DNA from: an uncultured Bacteroidota bacterium
GTDB taxonomy: Bacteria; Bacteroidota; Bacteroidia; Bacteroidales; WCHB1-69
Direction: 5' to 3'
DNA: 64,000 nt
Assembly (NCBI GenBank): GCA_902786595.1
Contig: CADADB010000004.1
Location: forward strand, 62,001-126,000
The stretch's first letter is position 1. Each line of letters begins with the position of its first letter. The notes under the pieces were generated by a model that had not been told where the DNA came from, did no database searches, and saw only the letters and a list, made by a program, of their open reading frames with translations. The position numbers and the translations under genes are program-made. Of the stretch, positions 18,164-27,564 are shown one piece after another.

Positions 18164-18724
18164 TCACTCCGCTTCCGATTCCGCCGCACCCTCCGGCCAT
18201 ACGGGCTTGCCATTCCACGAAACTGTCCACTCACCGGAATAGAACTCATTCACGTGATCTCGGTTTGACTCAATCCAAGAATAATCAGGGTCCACAAACT
18301 GCAAAATCCCATCGTCGTCCACCCACAAAGCAGACCAGTAGCTCTCTTCACCGCCCACACAACACCATTCACCCATCTTTCCATTGGGACTTCTATTCAC
18401 CACAAGTCCCCGCTCATTGACGTTCACCACCATGCAAGTTATCGGTTCGGGACTGTCCAAGCGCGAAAGGCACTCCTGATATACCCCATCCCACGGCTGA
18501 CCAACGTGCGCATGGAGAAACTTGATCAGTGGCGTATAGTCGTAACCCGTACTAACGGAACCACTTCGCTTTATCGGCAATCTTTCCGGTAGAAAATCCT
18601 GTTTTTTGCCCCTATCATATCTGTATCGATCATGCCCGAATTGATACCACGACCACCCGTTGTGCGTCCGTTTGTTCACCTTCCGGTAAAGCGGCGGCTT
18701 CCCATCCTTCTTATTATGTCCCAT
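18164..18724 (-). CDS. Hypothetical protein, 186 residues
   Basis: A soluble, aromatic-rich protein starting MGHNKKDGKPPLYRKVNKRT, with YQFGHDRYRYDRGKK and later FVDPDYSWIESNRDHVNEFY and SGEWTVSWNGKPVWPE. I do not recognise the family. There is no signal peptide and no membrane segment. It is convergent with the DUF3990 operon, 18 bases from its end. Small WDP-rich orphan proteins of this type are common in accessory regions, but nothing in the sequence fixes a role. Confidence 0.6.
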   Translation of the reverse strand: MGHNKKDGKPPLYRKVNKRTHNGWSWYQFGHDRYRYDRGKKQDFLPERLPIKRSGSVSTGYDYTPLIKFLHAHVGQPWDGVYQECLSRLDSPEPITCMVVNVNERGLVVNRSPNGKMGEWCCVGGEESYWSALWVDDDGILQFVDPDYSWIESNRDHVNEFYSGEWTVSWNGKPVWPEGAAESEAE

Positions 18725-18750
18725 TTCATTTTAGAACTTCTGTAACATTC

Positions 18751-18785
18751 AAAAAAAAAGGGAGCAGGTCCAAATCCCCACTCCC
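18751..18785 (-). terminator. Terminator after mutB (minus strand)
   Basis: On the minus strand GGGAG (18785-18781) pairs with CTCCC (18764-18760) around a GC-rich loop that can pair further, followed by nine T. It lies 30 bases after the mutB stop. Confidence 0.8.
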
Positions 18786-18817
18786 ATTATCAATTATCAA
18801 TTATCAATTATCAATTA
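18786..18817. repeat. 7-base array, four near-perfect copies (TAATTGA on the minus strand)
   Basis: Four units of TAATTGA on the minus strand. The first triplet of the first unit is the mutB stop codon TAA. The array ends at the terminator stem. Confidence 0.9.
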
Positions 18818-20962
18818 CTCATTCATAATGATGTCCAGCATCGCATTCGCGGAATCCGCAATACGGGTGCCGGGACCGAAGATGGCAGCGACACCGCAGT
18901 CGTACAGGAACTGGTAGTCTTGCGGCGGGATCACACCACCCACGGTGATGATGATGTCCTCGCGACCCAACTTCTTGAGCTCTTCGATGACCTGCGGGAC
19001 CAACGTCTTGTGACCGGCGGCCAATGAGGAGACGCCGAGGAAGTGGACGTCGTTCTCCACGGCCTGCTTGGCGGCCTCTTCGGGAGTCTGGAACAAGGGA
19101 CCCATATCGACGTCGAAACCGATGTCGGCATAGCCGGTGGCGACCACCTTGGCGCCGCGGTCGTGACCGTCCTGACCCATCTTGGCAATCATAATACGCG
19201 GGCGACGGCCCTCTTTCTTGGCAAATTCGTTGCAACGCTCGCAGGCCCGTTTGAAGGCGGCGTTGTCTTGTTGTTCTTTACTGTACACGCCTGAAATTAA
19301 GTTGATTTTTGCTTTATAACGTCCATAGACTTTTTCCAAAGCCATGGAGATCTCACCCAGGGAAGCACGGACTCTCGCGGCCTTGATGGAGAGGTCGAGC
19401 AGGTTGCCGTTGCCGGTCTTGGCGCACTCGGTGAGCGCTTCCAAAGCTGCCTGCACATCCTCCTCGTTACGGTTGGCTCTCAGCTCGGCCAGACGCTTGA
19501 TCTGCGCCTCGCGGACCGTCGTGTTATCGACCTCCAAGGTCTCAATCGGGGACTCCTTGTCAAGTTTGTACTTGCTGACGCCGATGATGGACTCCTTGCC
19601 GGAGTCGATACGGGCCTGCTTACGGGCGGAAGCCTCCTCGATACGCATCTTCGGGATGCCGGTCTCGATGGCCTTGGCCATACCGCCGAGCGATTCCACC
19701 TCCTGAATGTGCTCCCAAGCGCGGTGCGCGATCTGGTGCGTGAGGCTTTCGATATAGTAGGAACCGGCCCACGGGTCGATGGAACGGCACACTTGCGTCT
19801 CTTCCTGAATGTAAATCTGCGTGTTACGGGCGATACGGGCCGAGAAGTCGGTCGGCAGCGCGATGGCCTCGTCCAATGCGTTGGTGTGCAGCGACTGGGT
19901 GTGTCCCAAAGCGGCGCCCATAGCCTCGACGCAGGTACGGCAGACGTTGTTGAACGGATCCTGCTCGGTGAGCGACCAACCGGAGGTCTGGCAGTGCGTA
20001 CGCAACGCCATGGACTTCGGGTTCTGCGGGTTGAACTGCTTCACGATCTTGGCCCACAGCATACGGGCGGCGCGCATCTTCGCGATCTCCATGAAATGGT
20101 TCATACCCACGGCCCAGAAGAATGACAGACGCGGCGCGAACTCATCGACGCTCATGCCCGCGTTCACACCGGCACGGAGGTACTCCAGACCGTCGGCGAG
20201 CGTGTAAGCTAACTCGATGTCGTCGGTGGCACCGGCCTCCTGCATGTGGTAGCCGGAGATGGAGATGGAGTTGAACTTCGGCATGTTCTTGGCCGTGAAC
20301 TCGAAGATGTCGGCGATGATCTTCATGGAGTGTGCCGGCGGGTAGATGTAAGTATTACGCACCATGAACTCCTTGAGGATATCGTTCTGGATGGTGCCCG
20401 ACAGCTGGTCGAGCGTGGCACCCTGCTCCTCGGCGGCGATGATGTAGAACGCCAGGATCGGCAGCACAGCACCGTTCATCGTCATGGAGACGGACATCTT
20501 GTCCAACGGAATCTGGTCGAAGAGGATCTTCATGTCGAGGATGGAGTCGATGGCGACACCGGCTTTACCGACATCGCCGACCACGCGCGGGTGATCGGAG
20601 TCGTAGCCGCGGTGCGTAGCCAAGTCGAAGGCCACGGACAGACCCTTCTGACCAGCAGCGAGGTTGCGGCGGTAGAAGGCGTTGGACTCCTCAGCGGTGG
20701 AGAAACCGGCATACTGACGGATGGTCCACGGACGGAACACGTACATCATCGAGTAGGGTCCGCGCAGATACGGCGGGATGCCCGACGCGTAGTTCAGGTG
20801 CTCCATACCGAGGAGGTCGTCCGCGCCGTACACCTGCTTGACAGGGATCTGCTCGGAGGTCATCCAATTGGAAATGATGTTGTTATCTTTCTCCCACTGA
20901 CGGAAATCCGTCGGGTTTTGCGGGAGCTTCTTGAAGTCGATATTGCTGAAATCAGGACGCAT
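18815..20962 (-). CDS. mutB: Methylmalonyl-CoA mutase, large subunit
   Basis: A 715-residue B12-dependent mutase that interconverts succinyl-CoA and methylmalonyl-CoA, a step of propionate formation. The N-terminal (beta/alpha)8 barrel has [22 protein letters not shown] and [13 protein letters not shown]; the cobalamin domain (about residues 585-710) has [15 protein letters not shown], the DxHxxG motif that binds the cofactor. In Bacteroides a small subunit gene (mutA) normally precedes this one. Here the upstream gene is rnfB on the other strand, and the mutB promoter (minus-strand TACTTTTG, 21003-20996) is directly before it. The small subunit must be elsewhere, or the enzyme works as a homodimer. 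Confidence 0.95.
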   Translation of the reverse strand: MRPDFSNIDFKKLPQNPTDFRQWEKDNNIISNWMTSEQIPVKQVYGADDLLGMEHLNYASGIPPYLRGPYSMMYVFRPWTIRQYAGFSTAEESNAFYRRNLAAGQKGLSVAFDLATHRGYDSDHPRVVGDVGKAGVAIDSILDMKILFDQIPLDKMSVSMTMNGAVLPILAFYIIAAEEQGATLDQLSGTIQNDILKEFMVRNTYIYPPAHSMKIIADIFEFTAKNMPKFNSISISGYHMQEAGATDDIELAYTLADGLEYLRAGVNAGMSVDEFAPRLSFFWAVGMNHFMEIAKMRAARMLWAKIVKQFNPQNPKSMALRTHCQTSGWSLTEQDPFNNVCRTCVEAMGAALGHTQSLHTNALDEAIALPTDFSARIARNTQIYIQEETQVCRSIDPWAGSYYIESLTHQIAHRAWEHIQEVESLGGMAKAIETGIPKMRIEEASARKQARIDSGKESIIGVSKYKLDKESPIETLEVDNTTVREAQIKRLAELRANRNEEDVQAALEALTECAKTGNGNLLDLSIKAARVRASLGEISMALEKVYGRYKAKINLISGVYSKEQQDNAAFKRACERCNEFAKKEGRRPRIMIAKMGQDGHDRGAKVVATGYADIGFDVDMGPLFQTPEEAAKQAVENDVHFLGVSSLAAGHKTLVPQVIEELKKLGREDIIITVGGVIPPQDYQFLYDCGVAAIFGPGTRIADSANAMLDIIMNE

Positions 20963-20995
20963 ATTAACTTTTTTCTTTTGATATTAATGAGGCCG

Positions 20996-21003
20996 CAAAA
21001 GTA
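20996..21003 (-). promoter_or_regulatory. -7 box (TACTTTTG) of mutB
   Basis: On the minus strand TACTTTTG followed by CGGCC lies 33 bases before the mutB ATG. It fits the Bacteroidetes -7 box. Confidence 0.7.
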
Positions 21004-21104
21004 CAAAAAATTTTGGGATTGGAGAGGGAAAAAATTGGCAAACGAGAATACTCGAAGAAAAAAAACATCTTACAAAAACTAATTCCTGTTATTTGTTTTT
21101 TATG

Positions 21105-21112
21105 TATCTTTG
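21105..21112 (+). promoter_or_regulatory. -7 box (TATCTTTG) of rnfBC
   Basis: TATCTTTG followed by CC lies 23 bases before the rnfB ATG, divergent from the mutB promoter with about 100 bases between the two boxes. Confidence 0.75.
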
Positions 21113-21135
21113 CCGTTTGAAAAAACAACGAGCTT

Positions 21136-22011
21136 ATGGCAACAACAACCATCTTGTATGCGGCTATTACAGTGGGACTTACAGGTCTCATCGCCGCTGT
21201 GATTTTGTATTTTGTGTCAAAATTTTTCCATGTGGAGGAGGACCCCCGCATTGATTTAGTGCAGGCATGCCTGCCGAACGCCAACTGTGGCGGATGCGGT
21301 TTCGCCGGCTGCCGTGCCATGGCCGAAGCCATTGTCAAGAACAACGACCTCAACGTGGCCTACTGTCCTGGCAGTGACACGGATAAGATTGCAGAAATCA
21401 TGCACCTGAATGCGGTGCTGCACGAGCCGCAAGTATCGGTGGTACGCTGCAACGGCACCTGCGAACACGCGCCCATGAAGTCGTTCTACGACTCCGCGCT
21501 CACCTGCGCTTTTGCAAACACGCTCTTCGCTGGCGAGAAGGCATGTCCGTTTGGATGTCTTGGTTGCGGCGACTGCGTGGCGGCTTGCCAGTTCGACGCC
21601 ATACACCTCAATCCCGAGACTCATCTTCCTGAGGTGAAAGAGGAGCTCTGCGTAGGATGCAAGGCCTGTGCCAACGCCTGTCCGCGCGGCGTGCTCGAAA
21701 TCCGCGACAAGGGCAAGAACCACCGCCGCGTCTATGTGGCCTGCAACAACAAGGAGAAAGGTGCTGTGGCCAAGAAGAACTGCTCTTCTGCCTGTATCGG
21801 CTGCGGCAAATGCGCCAAGGTGTGCCCGTTCGAGGCCATTACCGTGGAGAACAACCTCGCCTACATCGACTACCACAAATGCAAGGCATGCCGCAAATGC
21901 GTCGATGAGTGCCCGTCCGGCGCCATCCTCACTGTCGGCTTCCCACCTAAGAAAGAGGCCCCGAAGCCCGAAGAAGTGGCAGAACCTGTCGCCGAACCCG
22001 CACAAGCATAA
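21136..22011 (+). CDS. rnfB: Electron transport complex subunit RnfB
   Basis: A 291-residue iron-sulfur subunit of the Rnf complex, which couples ferredoxin oxidation and NAD+ reduction to ion pumping. An N-terminal membrane helix (TILYAAITVGLTGLIAAVILYF) is followed by the RnfB cluster motif CLPNANCGGCGFAGC and then ferredoxin-type CxxCxxCxxxCP motifs (CFGCLGCGDCVAAC-like, CVGCKACANACP, CIGCGKCAKVCP, CKACRKCVDECP). The tail after residue 272 is a proline/glutamate extension. rnfC follows after 24 bases. The remaining rnf genes are not adjacent (see findings). Confidence 0.94.
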   Translation: MATTTILYAAITVGLTGLIAAVILYFVSKFFHVEEDPRIDLVQACLPNANCGGCGFAGCRAMAEAIVKNNDLNVAYCPGSDTDKIAEIMHLNAVLHEPQVSVVRCNGTCEHAPMKSFYDSALTCAFANTLFAGEKACPFGCLGCGDCVAACQFDAIHLNPETHLPEVKEELCVGCKACANACPRGVLEIRDKGKNHRRVYVACNNKEKGAVAKKNCSSACIGCGKCAKVCPFEAITVENNLAYIDYHKCKACRKCVDECPSGAILTVGFPPKKEAPKPEEVAEPVAEPAQA

Positions 22012-22035
22012 CTCTCACCTTTAAAAATTACCGAC

Positions 22036-23457
22036 ATGAGTGAAAATACAGTCGCATCCATAGAGCAAAGAATCGAAGACAATATCAAAGAAAGCGCCAA
22101 GCAGATCAAGAAGCTGAGCCGCAAGACCTTCCACATGGGCGGTGTGCACCCCGATGCCAATAAGTTCGCCCACTCCGCACCGGTGGAGACCTTCCCGCTG
22201 CCCGATGAGGCGGTCGTCTATATGACGCAACACCTCGGCGCCCCCGCCACCCCTGTCGTTCAAAAAGGCGACAAAGTGAAGGTGGGTCAGCTCATCGGCA
22301 AGGCAGAGTCGTTCGTCTGCGCCAACATCCACGCACCCATCTCCGGCACCGTCGTCAAAATCGACCAAGTGGCCGACATCACGGGCTATAAGAAACCCGC
22401 TGTGGTCATCAAACGCGAAGGCGACGAATGGGACGAGAGCATTGACACTTCTTTGGATATCATCCACGACATCAAGCTGAAAACCAAGGAAGAAATCATC
22501 GAACGGATGAAAGACCGCGGCATTGTCGGTTTGGGCGGCGCCTGCTTCCCGACTCATATTAAATATATGTTGAAGCCGGAGCAGAAATGCGAATACCTGA
22601 TCATCAACGCCGCCGAGTGCGAGCCGTACATCTCCACCGACAACCGTGTGATTCTGGAGCGTTGCGAACAGTGCATGATTGGCATCGAGATTGCGCTCAT
22701 CGCTTCGGGTGCACCCAAAGCCATCATCGGCATCGAGGAGAACAAACCGCGCGCCATCGCCAAACTGATGGAAACCGCCAAGCGTTATCCGAACATTGAG
22801 GTGCAACCACTGAACATCAAATACCCGCAAGGGGCTGAAAAACAGCTTATCAAGGCCATCACCGGCAGAAGCGTTCCCAATGGCGCCCTGCCGATTTCCG
22901 TGGGTTGCATCGTCAACAACATCACCACGATGTACACGATTTATCTGGCCGTGCAAAAGAACAAACCAATTGTGCAGACCTACACGACAGTTTCCGGCCG
23001 TTCCTTGCGCCCCGACCAATGCAAGAACTACCGCCTGCGCATCGGCACCCCGATTCTGAGCGTGCTGCAGTCCGTGGGCATTCCTGAAGACACCGGCAAG
23101 ATCATCTCTGGCGGTCCAATGATGGGCAAAGCCATCGCCAACCTCGGTGCTTATACCGCCAAAGGCATGTCAAGCTTATTGTTCATGAACGATGCGGAAA
23201 GTGTGCGCGGCGAAGTACATCCATGTCTGCGTTGCGGCAAGTGCGTGAGCGTCTGCCCCATGGGACTGGAACCCTACATGTTGCAGACTTTCACCGAACT
23301 GAAACGTTGGGACGACACCGAGAAATACGGCATCATGAACTGCATCGAATGCGGTTCCTGCTCGTTCATCTGTCCCTCCAACCGTCCGATTCTGGACATG
23401 ATCCGTGTCGGCAAAGCCAAGACGGGCGGCATCATCCGGGCAAGAAGTGCCAAGTAA
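22036..23457 (+). CDS. rnfC: Electron transport complex subunit RnfC
   Basis: A 473-residue NADH-binding subunit of Rnf. After an N-terminal helical extension (residues 1-28) comes the RnfC barrel-sandwich start (RKTFHMGGVHPDANK), then a Nqo1-like domain with GLGGACFPTHIKYM and INAAECEPYISTDNR, and two ferredoxin motifs near the end: CLRCGKCVSVCPMGLEP and CIECGSCSFICPSNRP. The length and ending look complete. In known Bacteroidales operons rnfD, G, E and A follow; here a convergent esterase gene begins to end 41 bases later. Confidence 0.94.
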   Translation: MSENTVASIEQRIEDNIKESAKQIKKLSRKTFHMGGVHPDANKFAHSAPVETFPLPDEAVVYMTQHLGAPATPVVQKGDKVKVGQLIGKAESFVCANIHAPISGTVVKIDQVADITGYKKPAVVIKREGDEWDESIDTSLDIIHDIKLKTKEEIIERMKDRGIVGLGGACFPTHIKYMLKPEQKCEYLIINAAECEPYISTDNRVILERCEQCMIGIEIALIASGAPKAIIGIEENKPRAIAKLMETAKRYPNIEVQPLNIKYPQGAEKQLIKAITGRSVPNGALPISVGCIVNNITTMYTIYLAVQKNKPIVQTYTTVSGRSLRPDQCKNYRLRIGTPILSVLQSVGIPEDTGKIISGGPMMGKAIANLGAYTAKGMSSLLFMNDAESVRGEVHPCLRCGKCVSVCPMGLEPYMLQTFTELKRWDDTEKYGIMNCIECGSCSFICPSNRPILDMIRVGKAKTGGIIRARSAK

Positions 23458-23498
23458 CCTTTAGGGGAAAAGAAAACTGTAACAGTCCCCAAACCGAC

Positions 23499-24434
23499 TT
23501 ACAAACCACCATGCCTGCGCATAAAATCGCGGGCAATCTGGAAGCAGTTGTCAAATTTCATGTCTGCTAATTGAAACATGCTCAGATATTTGAAGTAGAA
23601 AGCATGGCCTTCCTGTTCTAACAAATGCAATTCAAACGGCACGGTGCCCAGTTTTTCCAACCGTTCCGCCATCACCTTTGAGCCATACGCGTAGGGCAGT
23701 CCTCGTGTAGAAAATGCGTACCCTGAATCCACAGGCAGAATCCGGTCTTTCTCGCCATGAATAAAACAAACTGGTGTAACCTCGTCCGCATCTATCATTT
23801 CAGGATCAAAAATACAACCCCAGAGCAGTACCGCCCCAGCCACGTCGAACGTATGCTCCTGCACCTCTGCAGTGCCAGCGGAATGCAACGGCGGCAATAA
23901 CGGCTCCTCAAAAGTCTCCGCAGGACGCTCATCCTCGTCCATATAGAGCGCATGGATGATGGCCACCGCACCCGCCGACTGTCCGAGAAGGAAAATGCGG
24001 TTCGTATCAACATGGTATTTCTCACTGTTTGCCTTGAAGAATCGTACAGCGGCACTCACATCCTGCGCCGCCATGAAACCCGTGCGAATCAATGATTTGG
24101 CAGAGAAATTCTTGGCTGGCATAATCCGATAGTCAATGGAGGCGGCGGCATAGCCATTCTCCGCAAAGCGGTTGCACCATGCCTCCATATCCACCCACTC
24201 GCGTGTACCGGCCACAAAACCACCGCCAAATAGGGTAATTACCAACGGCCGTAGCGTGTCGGCATTTCCCGATGGCTCGTAAAAGTCGAAACAGAGATTC
24301 TGCATCTTGTCTTGTCCAGGAAACAGTGCAGAACAATATGGCACACCATGATGAACATTCACCTGCAATGACTGTGCGAAAACGCTTCCTTCCAACAAGA
24401 TAGCCATAAGGCAAATAAAAAAGACTCTTCTCAT
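23499..24434 (-). CDS. Exported alpha/beta-hydrolase, carboxylesterase-type
   Basis: A 311-residue secreted or periplasmic esterase. The start at 24434 gives a signal peptide (MRRVFFICLMAILLEGSVFA); a longer reading from 24515 would be inside the promoter region. The oxyanion part is TLFGGGFVAGTREW, and the nucleophile elbow is LLGQSAGAVAI (GxSxG, Ser near residue 163). The Asp is likely in FIHGEKDRILPVDSG, and the His in LLEQEGHAFYF. It matches the carboxylesterase/BD-FAE class; the substrate is unknown. It is convergent with rnfC. Confidence 0.85.
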   Translation of the reverse strand: MRRVFFICLMAILLEGSVFAQSLQVNVHHGVPYCSALFPGQDKMQNLCFDFYEPSGNADTLRPLVITLFGGGFVAGTREWVDMEAWCNRFAENGYAAASIDYRIMPAKNFSAKSLIRTGFMAAQDVSAAVRFFKANSEKYHVDTNRIFLLGQSAGAVAIIHALYMDEDERPAETFEEPLLPPLHSAGTAEVQEHTFDVAGAVLLWGCIFDPEMIDADEVTPVCFIHGEKDRILPVDSGYAFSTRGLPYAYGSKVMAERLEKLGTVPFELHLLEQEGHAFYFKYLSMFQLADMKFDNCFQIARDFMRRHGGL

Positions 24435-24520
24435 ATCCGCATCTTTTTTGATTTCAGGCCGCGAAAATACATTTTTTCTATTGTTTGCTCTAATAATCTT
24501 GCATATTCGCCACAAAAAAC

Positions 24521-24592
24521 GTCACCCTGCCACGAGCAGGTCTATACGCCACGCGAGGATAGGGCCGCCGCTGAAAAGTTTCGGCTTTTTTA
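24521..24592 (+). other. GC-rich block of small hairpins ending in a T-run
   Basis: Within an AT-rich gap, CCTGC/GCAGG (24526-24540) is followed by CTAT/ATAG and then GCCG/CGGC (24567-24585) with six T directly after. It could be a terminator-like leader of the next gene, a small RNA end, or a dispersed palindromic element. Confidence 0.4.
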
Positions 24593-24642
24593 TTGGACAA
24601 GTCCGTATTGGTTTTTCATATGTGACACAACCAATTATTTTC

Positions 24643-24650
24643 TATTTTTG
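24643..24650 (+). promoter_or_regulatory. -7 box (TATTTTTG) of the L,D-transpeptidase gene
   Basis: TATTTTTG followed by CA lies 22 bases before the ATG at 24673. The T-run of the GC-rich block is 50 bases upstream. Confidence 0.7.
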
Positions 24651-24672
24651 CAACGTTTTTTGATTTTTAGAA

Positions 24673-26580
24673 ATGCAACGTTTGCTTTGTCACATCTGGG
24701 CTTTCTTGAAGTGGTCGCGTAACTTTACGCCACCTGCTCTGGTCATCTCTCTTTTCTCCATTATAGCCCTGTTCTTCGCATTCATCATGCTGACCAGCTG
24801 TAACCGCAAGGAGCATGTGCAACCGCAACCGCACTGGTTCAAGCATTATCAGCATTACAAAGAAAAGGAATATATCCAATTTATTGAAAGCCAAATCAAT
24901 AGCGAAACCGACACACTGTTGATGCCCTCGCTGGTGCGCGATTTTTACCGAGATCGCAACTTCCATCCTTTCTGGACACAGAAAGGATTGCAAGAGGAGA
25001 TGACCGATTCTCTTCTCTTCCATCTCAACAACGCCTACCCTCTTCATGGCATCCCAGGCGAGTATTTCGGGTTGGACAGTATCCGAAATTGTATTTCGCA
25101 ACTTATTGAGCATCAAATTTCTGACAATCAATCTTTGTATGACCACCTTTATCATCTTGAACGTCAACTCACTGACCAATACCTGCGATACGCTTGCTCG
25201 TTACAATATGGCGCGGTGAACCCCAAAAAGGTGCATGGCAACAAATGGTACTATGCAACCCTCTCCCCCGACTCCACCTTCATCCAAAACGCACTCGAAA
25301 ACATGCATCGTTTTTCCGAGATAATTTCGGAATCAATGCCAACATCTTCTGAATACCAATCTCTTCAGAAAGAATTAAAACGGCTGCACTCACTTTCCGA
25401 TTCGGTGGAGACTGTAGTACCCGACTTCCGTGTGCGCAAAGGCGGTCACAATGCACATGTGACGAAACTTTGCGGACGGCTGAACCAACTCGGTATCTCC
25501 GTGAATGGCAGCAACATCTTGAACGACACTGTCTTGCATGCCCTCAACGCCTTCCGTCGCATGAATGGAATACCAGAATGTGACTCTCTTGATGCCGAGA
25601 CCATCGAAAAGCTGAACCGTCCGCTGCAATACTACAAAGACGCGGTCGCCGCCAACCTCGAACGGCTACGTTGGCAGAAAAAGCATCGGAAATCGGACGA
25701 CACGCTCCACATCGCGGTCAACATCCCCGACTACACGCTTTGCGTGGTGCAGAAGGACTCGGTGGTGATGCGGAACCGGATTTGCTGCGGCAAGACCCAG
25801 AATCCCGAAAAGGTGCCTGCGCGGCACAAAAACGGCATCATCACTCCTTTCAAAGCTGAGACCCCGCTGATGTACAGCCAGATACGGACGCTTGTGCTCA
25901 ATCCTGAATGGAACATCCCGTATGACATCATCAAGAACGAATACTACCACAAGCTCGTGCGCAGCAATACGGCGGTGGTCAACCGCGAGCATCTCTACAT
26001 CCGCGACAGCCGCACTGGGAAGTATGTCGTGCCCGACTCTATCAACTGGAGCAAAGTGAGTCAAGGAAACATCCCCTATCGCTTGCACCAGACCTCTGGT
26101 CGCTACAACGCGCTGGGACTCTACAAGTTCGTGTTCGCCAACTCCGAATCCGTCTATTTGCACGACACCAACAACAAAGGGGCGTTCAAGCGTCGCAAGC
26201 GGGCGTTGAGTCACGGCTGCGTGCGGGTGCAGTACCCTGACAGCGTGGCCGAGTGGGTATATGTTGTCAACAACTTCGACACCAACTACATCGAGCAGCT
26301 GCACATCATCTCGGGTGCGGAGCCCACCACCGAAAAAGGTGAGGAATTCGTCGAAAAGCTGCACGAGAAGGACTCCATCTACTATGAAAATCTCAGCGAC
26401 TGGGACAAGCAGTTCTACCGGAAGTTGCGTCCCACCAGCGTCGCCCTGCGGAAGCCCATCCCGCTCTTCATCGAGTACTACACCTGCTTCGTGGGTGACG
26501 ACGGCACCGTGCAGTACCGCGACGATGTCTATTACAAAGATGGGAATATTCTGTATTTATTGAAGAATCCGGACGATTAG
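24673..26580 (+). CDS. L,D-transpeptidase, YcbB/LdtD-like
   Basis: A 635-residue peptidoglycan enzyme that forms 3-3 cross-links or attaches lipoproteins to the wall. An N-terminal membrane segment (ALVISLFSIIALFFAFIMLTSC) ends in a lipobox-like LTSC, so it may be a lipoprotein or a membrane-anchored protein. Next come the YcbB scaffold (FYRDRNFHPFWTQKG), a peptidoglycan-binding stretch (VRKGGHNAHVTKLCGRLNQLG), and the YkuD domain, with VNIPDYTLCVVQKD and the catalytic motif RALSHGCVRVQYP (Cys near residue 515). It stands alone with its own promoter. A long array of 6-base words follows the stop. Confidence 0.9.
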   Translation: MQRLLCHIWAFLKWSRNFTPPALVISLFSIIALFFAFIMLTSCNRKEHVQPQPHWFKHYQHYKEKEYIQFIESQINSETDTLLMPSLVRDFYRDRNFHPFWTQKGLQEEMTDSLLFHLNNAYPLHGIPGEYFGLDSIRNCISQLIEHQISDNQSLYDHLYHLERQLTDQYLRYACSLQYGAVNPKKVHGNKWYYATLSPDSTFIQNALENMHRFSEIISESMPTSSEYQSLQKELKRLHSLSDSVETVVPDFRVRKGGHNAHVTKLCGRLNQLGISVNGSNILNDTVLHALNAFRRMNGIPECDSLDAETIEKLNRPLQYYKDAVAANLERLRWQKKHRKSDDTLHIAVNIPDYTLCVVQKDSVVMRNRICCGKTQNPEKVPARHKNGIITPFKAETPLMYSQIRTLVLNPEWNIPYDIIKNEYYHKLVRSNTAVVNREHLYIRDSRTGKYVVPDSINWSKVSQGNIPYRLHQTSGRYNALGLYKFVFANSESVYLHDTNNKGAFKRRKRALSHGCVRVQYPDSVAEWVYVVNNFDTNYIEQLHIISGAEPTTEKGEEFVEKLHEKDSIYYENLSDWDKQFYRKLRPTSVALRKPIPLFIEYYTCFVGDDGTVQYRDDVYYKDGNILYLLKNPDD

Positions 26581-26587
26581 ATGTTGG

Positions 26588-26690
26588 CTATATGACTATG
26601 ACTATGACTATGACTATGACTATAACCATAACTCTATGACTGAGACTGAGACTTTGACTTTGACTTAAACTTTGAACATTAAACTTTAAA
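26588..26690. repeat. 6/7-base array whose word changes step by step (TATGAC to TGAGAC to TTTGAC to TTTGAAC)
   Basis: About five TATGAC copies are followed by TATAACC/ATAACTC, TATGAC, TGAGAC twice, TTTGAC twice, TTAAAC, TTTGAAC and ATTAAAC. The array fills the gap between the transpeptidase and nadE. Confidence 0.9.
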
Positions 26691-26700
26691 TCATATAAAA

Positions 26701-27564
26701 ATGACCATTCCTGATAAATCTTATTTCCCGTTTTTAGAGGGAGAGGATGCAATGCGCAGTTTGGCGGAAGGAATCCGTGAGCGCATGTACAATTACGTGT
26801 CAACAAGCAAGTTGCAGTCTTTAGTGCTGGGCATGTCCGGCGGCATTGACAGCACGCTGTGCGCCGCGCTGCTGCGTCCCGTGTGCGACCGTCTCAACAT
26901 CCCGCTCATCGGCCGCAGCATCACCATCGAGACCAACAAGGCCGATGAGATCGCCCGCTCCATCGCGGCTGGAAACGCTTTCTGCCATGATTTCGAGCAC
27001 CTCGACCTCACCGAAACCTTCTACGCCAACAAGAAACTGCTCGTCCGCTTCGATGACTCGCAACTTTCGAAGCTGCGCCAGGGCAACATGAAGGCCCGCA
27101 TGCGGATGATGGTCCTTTTCGACCTCGCCCAACTCAACCGCGGCATGGTCATCTCCACCGACAACTACACCGAATACCTCACCGGTTTCTGGACCTTGCA
27201 CGGCGATGTGGGCGACTACGCTCCCGTGCAACATCTCTGGAAAACAGAGATTTACAATCTCTCCAACTACCTTCTTGGCGAGGAGACTCCCGAACAACAG
27301 GCCGCTATGCAGTCGTGCATTGACGCCACCCCCGTGGATGGACTCGGCATCAGCTCGTGCGACTGCGAGCAACTCGGCGTGGAGAACTATTTTGAAGCCG
27401 ACCGCATCTTCGCCGCATACTTTCAGGGGGACGAGTCGCTGCGCGAACACACGCTCATCAAACGGTACTACGGTTCCGAGTACAAACGGCATAATCCGGC
27501 GTGTCTATCGCGAGAGGATTTGGTTAAAGGCAACAGGCAACAGGCAACAGGCAATAGGCAATAG
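26701..27564 (+). CDS. nadE: NAD synthetase (NadE)
   Basis: A 287-residue ATP-pyrophosphatase that amidates deamido-NAD as the last step of NAD synthesis. It has LGMSGGIDSTLCAALL (SGGxDS pyrophosphate loop, about residues 43-58) and NYTEYLTGFWTLHGDVGDYAP. There is no glutaminase domain, so ammonia is the likely nitrogen donor. The last 11 residues (GNRQQATGNRQ) are encoded by the heptamer array that fills the gap to the next gene, and the stop TAG is inside an array unit. The native C-terminus was probably shorter. The kinase gene starts 5 bases after the stop. Confidence 0.92.
   Translation: MTIPDKSYFPFLEGEDAMRSLAEGIRERMYNYVSTSKLQSLVLGMSGGIDSTLCAALLRPVCDRLNIPLIGRSITIETNKADEIARSIAAGNAFCHDFEHLDLTETFYANKKLLVRFDDSQLSKLRQGNMKARMRMMVLFDLAQLNRGMVISTDNYTEYLTGFWTLHGDVGDYAPVQHLWKTEIYNLSNYLLGEETPEQQAAMQSCIDATPVDGLGISSCDCEQLGVENYFEADRIFAAYFQGDESLREHTLIKRYYGSEYKRHNPACLSREDLVKGNRQQATGNRQ

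Noticed and set aside
22021-23019. Open frame of 332 codons on the minus strand opposite rnfC
   Set aside because: Shadow of rnfC; its neighbours on the minus strand give no operon context.
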